From: Liolophura sinensis
Taxonomy: Eukaryota; Mollusca; Polyplacophora; Chitonida; Chitonidae
Direction: 5' to 3'
DNA length: 64,000 nt
NCBI RefSeq assembly: GCF_032854445.1
Contig: NC_088300.1
Span: 33,897,608 to 33,961,607, forward strand
Shown: in pieces, positions 58,708-64,000 of the stretch
Layout: the number at the start of each line of letters is the position of its first letter
Position numbering within the stretch: position 1 is the stretch's first letter
Notes under the pieces: generated by a model
What the model saw: only the letters and a program-made list of their open reading frames with translations
What the model was told of the DNA's origin: nothing
The model's database searches: none
Translations under genes and position numbers: made by a program

Positions 58708-58898
58708 ATGGAGAGAAAAAACTCCCTTGGGGACAAGCAACCCCAGCTGGACGGCGTGGGCATGATGGAGAATGGTAAATTCTACAAAGTGTCGATGAGC
58801 CCTAGTGCTAGAAAAGAAGATGACACCCGTCGTACTTTAGAACCTGTTGTCGAAATCGATGACACAGAAATGTTCAAGAAGCCCAATCGACTGAAACG
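58708..58898 (+). CDS. First coding exon of an unidentified gene
   Basis: The ATG has a strong start context (G at -3, G at +4). It opens 63 codons plus two bases, then meets a near-perfect donor, AACG followed by GTAAGTAT. The peptide begins MERKNSLGDKQ and ends MFKKPNRLK; it is hydrophilic, rich in Lys, Asp and Glu, and has no signal peptide or membrane segment, as expected of a cytoplasmic N-terminal tail. A basic RLKR-type end just before the exon boundary resembles tails that precede the first helix of some membrane transporters, for example amino-acid permeases. That is only a guess, and no following helix is seen in the window. An upstream gene ends about 830 bp earlier on the same strand. 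The next exon must begin with one base completing the split codon and probably lies beyond 64000. Confidence 0.75.
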
Positions 58899-58899
58899 G

Positions 58900-60450
58900 T
58901 AAGTATAGATCTTTTTTTATGAAAATTCACCGAAGACTCAAGTGTTTCTCGGAATGCCTGTATTAAACTGTAACAAAGTGCTCATGCAGTATTATGTACA
59001 AAAAAATTCAAGTTCACTTTAGGGCGAAATATGTCTACAAATATATGTTTTTCCAACGGGGCTCTCAGTTGGCTACAAAGGAACTTAGGAACTTAAAGTA
59101 TAAATCTCACATGTCGAATTACCTTAACAATAACTTTATATGCAGCATATTGATGGTGTAGTCAATTAACATCTGTTGGAATTATGTCGTGAACAGTGGT
59201 AAAGTGTAGCTTTAGTGCTGACTGTGCTACATGTAATTGTAGAAACTGGCCGAAGCATTCGTGTGAGGTGGCACGCGCCAATGTAATGTTTATCTCTTGT
59301 TTTTGTATTACACATGTACTTTGTATAGGTGTTCACATTTCTTTGCAAGCTTTTCTTTGCCACCTAAAACAAGGTTTAGAAGACGAATCGAATATAAAAG
59401 GCATAAAAAACATTATATCTATACTTACATATTCGAAAGTCATGAACGATGTGTAACGAAGAACTGATTGATGTATTCATTCATATGGTAGCTTAAATGA
59501 ACGATTAAACTTCGAAAAACTATTTCTTAAAATTTATTTGGCATGTAGGTCTATCGTGGTTTCTCTCCCGTATTAAATGTAAAAAAAACAAAGGAAACAA
59601 GTCACATTTGTTTATTAGCATAGTTTGCCCATATAATTCATACATATATTAGATATATGATAATTGCATATCTTACGTTACTTAAACCTTAGGCTGATTC
59701 AGCCTAGATGTATTAAAACATGAATAGTTCGTCCTTTAGGTAACACAAAGAACGTCAGATATTATACCGAAAACGCCTTCCAGCAACCTGCGGATGGTCA
59801 TGAGTTTCTCTCCGGCATTGTCTGGTTTCCTCCCATCATAAAGCTGGCCGCCGTCGCATTAGTGATATATTCTTGAGTACGGCGTAAAACACCAATTAAA
59901 TAAATAAATAAATACATATACCGAAAACAAGAGTATTAAAAATTCATTAATTTAGTGCCCAGTGCACGGATCATCTCCGCTTGTACCAGGTATATGGAGG
60001 ATCCTGTCCCGCACAGCTATTTATTTGTTATCGTTCTCGTACCATCTCATGGTTATCAACAGCACACGGAGAGTGACTTGGGACTATTTGATTGGATTAT
60101 GTCTGACACTATTTACATATGACTTCCCCTGGTCAGGTCATGTCAGGGAGTCTTTTTTGTCAACAGGATTAACACAAATAACCTAGCCGCACTTTGTGAT
60201 CTATTTTCTTCAGATTAAATATCTAAAATATCCACTTGTCAAAGTGTATATAACTCCAATGCCACAATGATTAATTGTTTTTTTATATTATTAGGGGACA
60301 TATTAAATATATGCATGTTTGAACGCGCTGAGAACAGGCACAAACATGAAACCTTCTGTTATGTATGATTTATAAATAAGATTCACACCCAATTAACCTA
60401 TACTGCGAAATGTGCCTGTGGTTTTCTTTTGTTCTAGCTTAACTAATTAA
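58900..60450 (+). other. Presumed first intron of the gene starting at 58708
   Basis: Begins with GTAAGTAT. A possible second exon after taattgtag (from 59240: one base, then NWPKHSCEVARANVMF...) is in phase but the peptide is unconvincing. Contains the truncated SINE at 59774. Confidence 0.45.
59774..59918 (+). mobile_element. 5'-truncated SINE in the presumed first intron
   Basis: cagcaacctgcggatggtca through cttgagtacggcgtaaaaca and an AAAT tail. Lies in the intron downstream of the exon at 58708. Confidence 0.9.
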
Positions 60451-60451
60451 C

Positions 60452-60462
60452 GATAATTGCCA
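60452..60462 (+). repeat. Left target-site duplication of the intact SINE
   Basis: GATAATTGCCA, identical to 60727-60737 on the other side of the element. Confidence 0.9.
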
Positions 60463-60726
60463 GGGGCCTCCGTGGCTCAGTTGGTTAGCGCGCTAGCGCA
60501 GCGTAATGACCCAGGAGTCTCTCACCAATGCGGTCGCTGTGAGTCCAGCTTATGCTTGCTTCCTCTCCAGCCGTACGTGGGAAGGTCTGCCGGCAACCTG
60601 CGAATGGTCGTGGGTTTCTCCCGGGCTGTGCCCAGTTTCCACCCACCATAATGCTGGCCGCCGTCGTATAAGTGAAATATTCTTGAGTACGGCGTAAAAC
60701 ACCAATCAAATAAATAAATAAGATAA
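60463..60726 (+). mobile_element. Intact tRNA-derived SINE with target-site duplication
   Basis: About 264 bp beginning ggggcctccgtggctcag and ending in a taaataaataag-type tail. It is flanked by perfect 11-bp repeats GATAATTGCCA at 60452-60462 and 60727-60737, so this is a clean, fairly recent insertion. The tRNA-like A box TGGCTCAGTTGG is at 60473-60484. In the B-box region the copy reads gtgagtccagc where other copies read gtgagttcaagtccagc: six bases are missing between two AGT triplets. The central domain (tttctcccgggctgtgcccagtttcc) and 3' tail are complete. Transcription would need LINE machinery supplied in trans. Confidence 0.93.
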
Positions 60727-60737
60727 GATAATTGCCA
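60727..60737 (+). repeat. Right target-site duplication of the intact SINE
   Basis: GATAATTGCCA, identical to 60452-60462. Confidence 0.9.
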
Positions 60738-61034
60738 ACCTGTCAAGGTCTGTTGGCTTTCCCCGATAACGGTGTTTCAGCTGAAGAGTTGACCCCCTAG
60801 TCAAGTTACAGTCGGTTTTCATAAATATTTTCACTTTACTACTTTCTCTTTTGTAATTTACTGATTTTCAAGCCTTGAACCTGAGAAATTCTCATAATTT
60901 AAAGGAATATTCCAGAAGCTGAAATTAAACCAGTGACAATGTGTATGTTACTGCAACAAAAGCATTGTACAAGCTGTTCATAATCGCATACTTGCACTCA
61001 TCGTACACAAAGTCCACGAGCCCGTGTGTGAGCT

Positions 61035-62240
61035 AGCTAACAGTTGGTCAGCTGAGTGAGATATCCAACAGTACATCAGTTCAATGAGCCAGCTAACAGC
61101 GCATCAGCTGAGTGAGAAAGCTAACAGTACATCAACTGAGTGAGAAAGCTAACAATACACCAGCTAAATGAGAAAGATTACAGTACATCAGATCAATTAG
61201 CCAGATAACAGTACATCAGCTGAATGAGAAAGCTAACAGTACATCAGCTGAATGAGAAAGCTAACAGTACACCCGCTGAGTGAGAAAGCTCACAGTTCAT
61301 CAGCTGAATGAGAAAGCTAACAGTGCATCAGCTGAGTGAGAAAGCTAACAGTACATCAGCTGAGTGAGAAGCTGACAGTACATCAAATGAGTGAGAAAGC
61401 TAACAATACATCAGCTGAATGAGAAAGCTAACAGTACATCAGCTCAATGAACTAGCTAACAGTACACCGGCTGAGTGAGAAAGCTAACAGTGCATCAACT
61501 GAATGAGAAAGCTAACAGTGCATCAGCTCAATGAGCGAGCTAACCTCACATCATCTCAGTGAGCGAGCTAACAGTACATCAGCTGGGTGAGAAAGCAAAC
61601 AGTGCATCAACTGAATGAGAAAGTTTACAGTACATCAGCTGAATGGGAAAGTTAACGGTACATCAGCTGAAGGAGAATGCTAACAGCACATCAGCGCAAT
61701 GAGCCAGCTAACAGTACACCTGTTGAGTGAGAAAGCTAACAGTGCATCAGCTCAATGAGCCATCTAACAGTGCACCATCTGAGTGAGAAAGCTAACAGTA
61801 CATCAACTGAGTGAGAAAGCTAACAATACATCAGTTTAATGAGCCAGATACCAGTACATCAGCTGAATTAGAAAACCAACAGTACATCAGCTGAATGAGA
61901 AAACCAACAGTACATCAGCTGAATGAGAAAGCTAACAGTGCATCAGCTCAATGAGCCAGCTAAGAGTTCATCAACTAAGTGAGAAAGATAACAGCTCATC
62001 GCCTGAGTGAAAAAGCTAACAATACATCAGCTCAATGAACAAGCTAACAGTGCATCAGGTCAATGAGCCAGCTAACAGTACATCAGCTCAACTGAACCAG
62101 CTAACAGTACACCAGGTCAATGAGCCAGCTAACAGTACATCAGCTTAATAAGCCAGCTAACAGTACATCAGCTCAATGAACCAGTTAAAGGTATATTAGG
62201 TCAATGGTGTAGGTAACAGTAAATCAGCTGAAAGAGACAG
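61035..62240 (+). repeat. 28-bp minisatellite, about 43 copies
   Basis: The unit agctaacagtacatcagctg plus aatgagaa repeats at 28-bp spacing for 1.2 kb, with a variant ending aatgagcc. Units differ at a few fixed positions (gtgcatc/gtacatc, gagtgag/aatgag). It sits in the presumed intron after the exon at 58708. There are no spacers, so it is not a CRISPR array. Confidence 0.93.
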
Positions 62241-62244
62241 TTCG

Positions 62245-64000
62245 CATCCTAGGCCTTATAATACGTTAATTCGTGTTCATATAATGAAAACTGCATTTGT
62301 CAACTTTTTCGTGTAGGCCTACATAGGCTGAATTCAATTCAAGAAAGAAGGAAAAGTAACAATAACTACGTACAAGAGATTTAAACCATAAATAATGTTG
62401 ACAAGATGAAAAATGGTACTTGACAGATGGAGAACCTTTTACAGCGCAAGGTTGACGTGCAGAGTAATATGCTAAATGAGTTTTATAAAAATGATATGTT
62501 CAATTTATGAGTTTGATACGTGCGACCCTCGAAACTTGAAGCGCTTTCGGCGTGACGTGTTTTTACTGCACGTGGCCTCCATGTAATCTCCAGTACAGTT
62601 TATGCCTACTGTATATTTAAGATGACCCCAGTTATAAAAATATACGCACCAGTTCTAGTGACGAGATGGTACATGTACATTTTCTCTATGTGTAACCTTC
62701 CGTTATATATCATAGAGAACTTTATTTCCTGTCACACCGATCCTTTAAAAGTAGTGCATTATTCATTAAGTTCACGTACCCTGGTTAGTGTTGTAGAACA
62801 TGTTGTGTTGATGACTGGAAAAAACAAATTTGGAAATTTGGTAGAACCAGGAAACATTTGTCTCTTTACATGAGAATGATGATATCCATAATCTTACCAA
62901 ATTTTGCGGACGCTTTCAGACCATCCAAAATAACCAAACATCAGTTAAAATTCGAAAATCAGATTAGATGTAGTTCTTATTCAATGTCATCAAAGGTTTG
63001 AGATATGTTTTAAATATTTAACTTCGGTATCGCCAGCGACGTTGTCCAATAATTTAAATACATGGTCAGATATCAGACGGAGGACATGTGCATGTGATCG
63101 ACGCATACTTCCCATCAAGAACAATATTATGTTGTAAGCCACCTATAGACCTATTCTATTCACCAGGCCCACAAGAGAAAGCTCTGTCGCCCTTTAAATC
63201 AAGCAGGAGGGCTGAAGGCTTATTCTTTTCACTCCAGACATCCCACGTGGCCACCATCTGATTGAATTTATGATGATGTGTGTTTTTTGCATTTCTAAAT
63301 ATCAATTAAATTATTCATTGCATCGGTGAATTACACATATTTGTGATTATAGGTAAATAAACATGCGCTCAAGTATTTGTCCTATCTTACTAGCAGAATA
63401 TGGTTAAAACTGGACGATTTACATAGACTGAGCGAGTTACGATACGATGCCATTCGCATCACCTGCTGAAGTATGTTACAGTTGAAGGGAGATAACTCCC
63501 ATTGGATTTGAACACTAAAAGCGCACCAGTTGCTGTAGAGAATGGGAATTGTTTCAACTACATGTTACATATAAATTCCAAAAATCGTTTAAGTTTCTCT
63601 GTTTTCATTGTATCCCTATAACATTGACATCTGATTCCTTTTCACTGTTAGGAACAGTATATATATTGGGTTGCCTGTTACATGCATAAAATCGGTTTTG
63701 AGAAACATATCAAAGTGTCGTTTGCATCAAATTAACTCTTCGCAACCAGACACAGTAAACTTGAACTAAAGTGCATGTGTCTTTATCCTAGACAACGAGT
63801 TTTCCCTCATTTAAGTTGTTTAGAAAAATTAACAATAGGTGGAACATCAAGATTATAGAATAACCGCTTGGCAAATTTGAGTTTATCAAACTCTTTAATA
63901 AAGGGGATTATTAATTAAAACCTAATTACCATATTGACTTTTTCAACGACACTGCCATTCTTTACTTTTTGTTCAACTGGGGATTAATTAGGTAAAAAAG
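62245..64000. other. No gene seen
   Basis: AT-rich sequence after the 28-bp array; no exon matching the phase left by the exon at 58708 could be supported. Confidence 0.45.

Noticed and set aside
61035-62240. Resemblance to a CRISPR array (28-bp repeats)
   Set aside because: Repeats are directly adjacent with no unique spacers, units vary, and the context is animal DNA.

Overview
The window is metazoan nuclear DNA, not bacterial. It is AT-rich, has no operons or long continuous coding frames, and is crowded with SINE retroposons and minisatellites. The few believable coding pieces are short exons bounded by GT/AG splice signals. The dominant SINE has a tRNA-like head, a central domain and a 3' end reading ttgagtacggcgtaaaacaccaatcaaataaataa. 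From memory this type of tail is typical of molluscs, so I infer a mollusc or close lophotrochozoan; no search was run.

Layout. Positions 1-5464 and 13284-18768 are two direct copies of one ~5.5 kb sequence, about 97-98% identical by eye. The first copy runs off the window start and stops exactly at a 200-base run of N (5465-5664). This could be a real duplication with a 13.28 kb period, or an allele left in the scaffold as a haplotig. 5665-13283 lies between the copies and holds a 112-bp minisatellite (6.0-7.0 kb), a convincing minus-strand first coding exon (8206-8282) and several SINE fragments. 18.8-47 kb is mostly intronic or intergenic, with isolated exon candidates on both strands. The best of these are a membrane-spanning minus exon at 19.4 kb, a likely small minus-strand gene at 38.7-40.0 kb and a cysteine-rich plus exon at 42.2 kb. 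It also holds minisatellites at 30.9-31.2 and 32.8-33.3 kb. 47.4-57.6 kb is SINE-rich, with most copies on the minus strand. At 57.8-58.9 kb the last coding exon of one plus-strand gene is followed about 830 bp later by the first coding exon of another; the second is the most secure exon in the window. The rest is its first intron or downstream DNA, with an intact SINE flanked by an 11-bp target-site duplication (60.45-60.74 kb) and a ~1.2 kb array of 28-bp repeats (61.0-62.2 kb).

No gene could be assigned to a named family with confidence. Exon calls rest on splice signals, start-codon context, open frame and peptide character, judged by eye. Signals of this kind also occur by chance on both strands of a 64 kb window, so calls below about 0.4 are leads rather than annotations. 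No shared pathway or operon-like system is visible.
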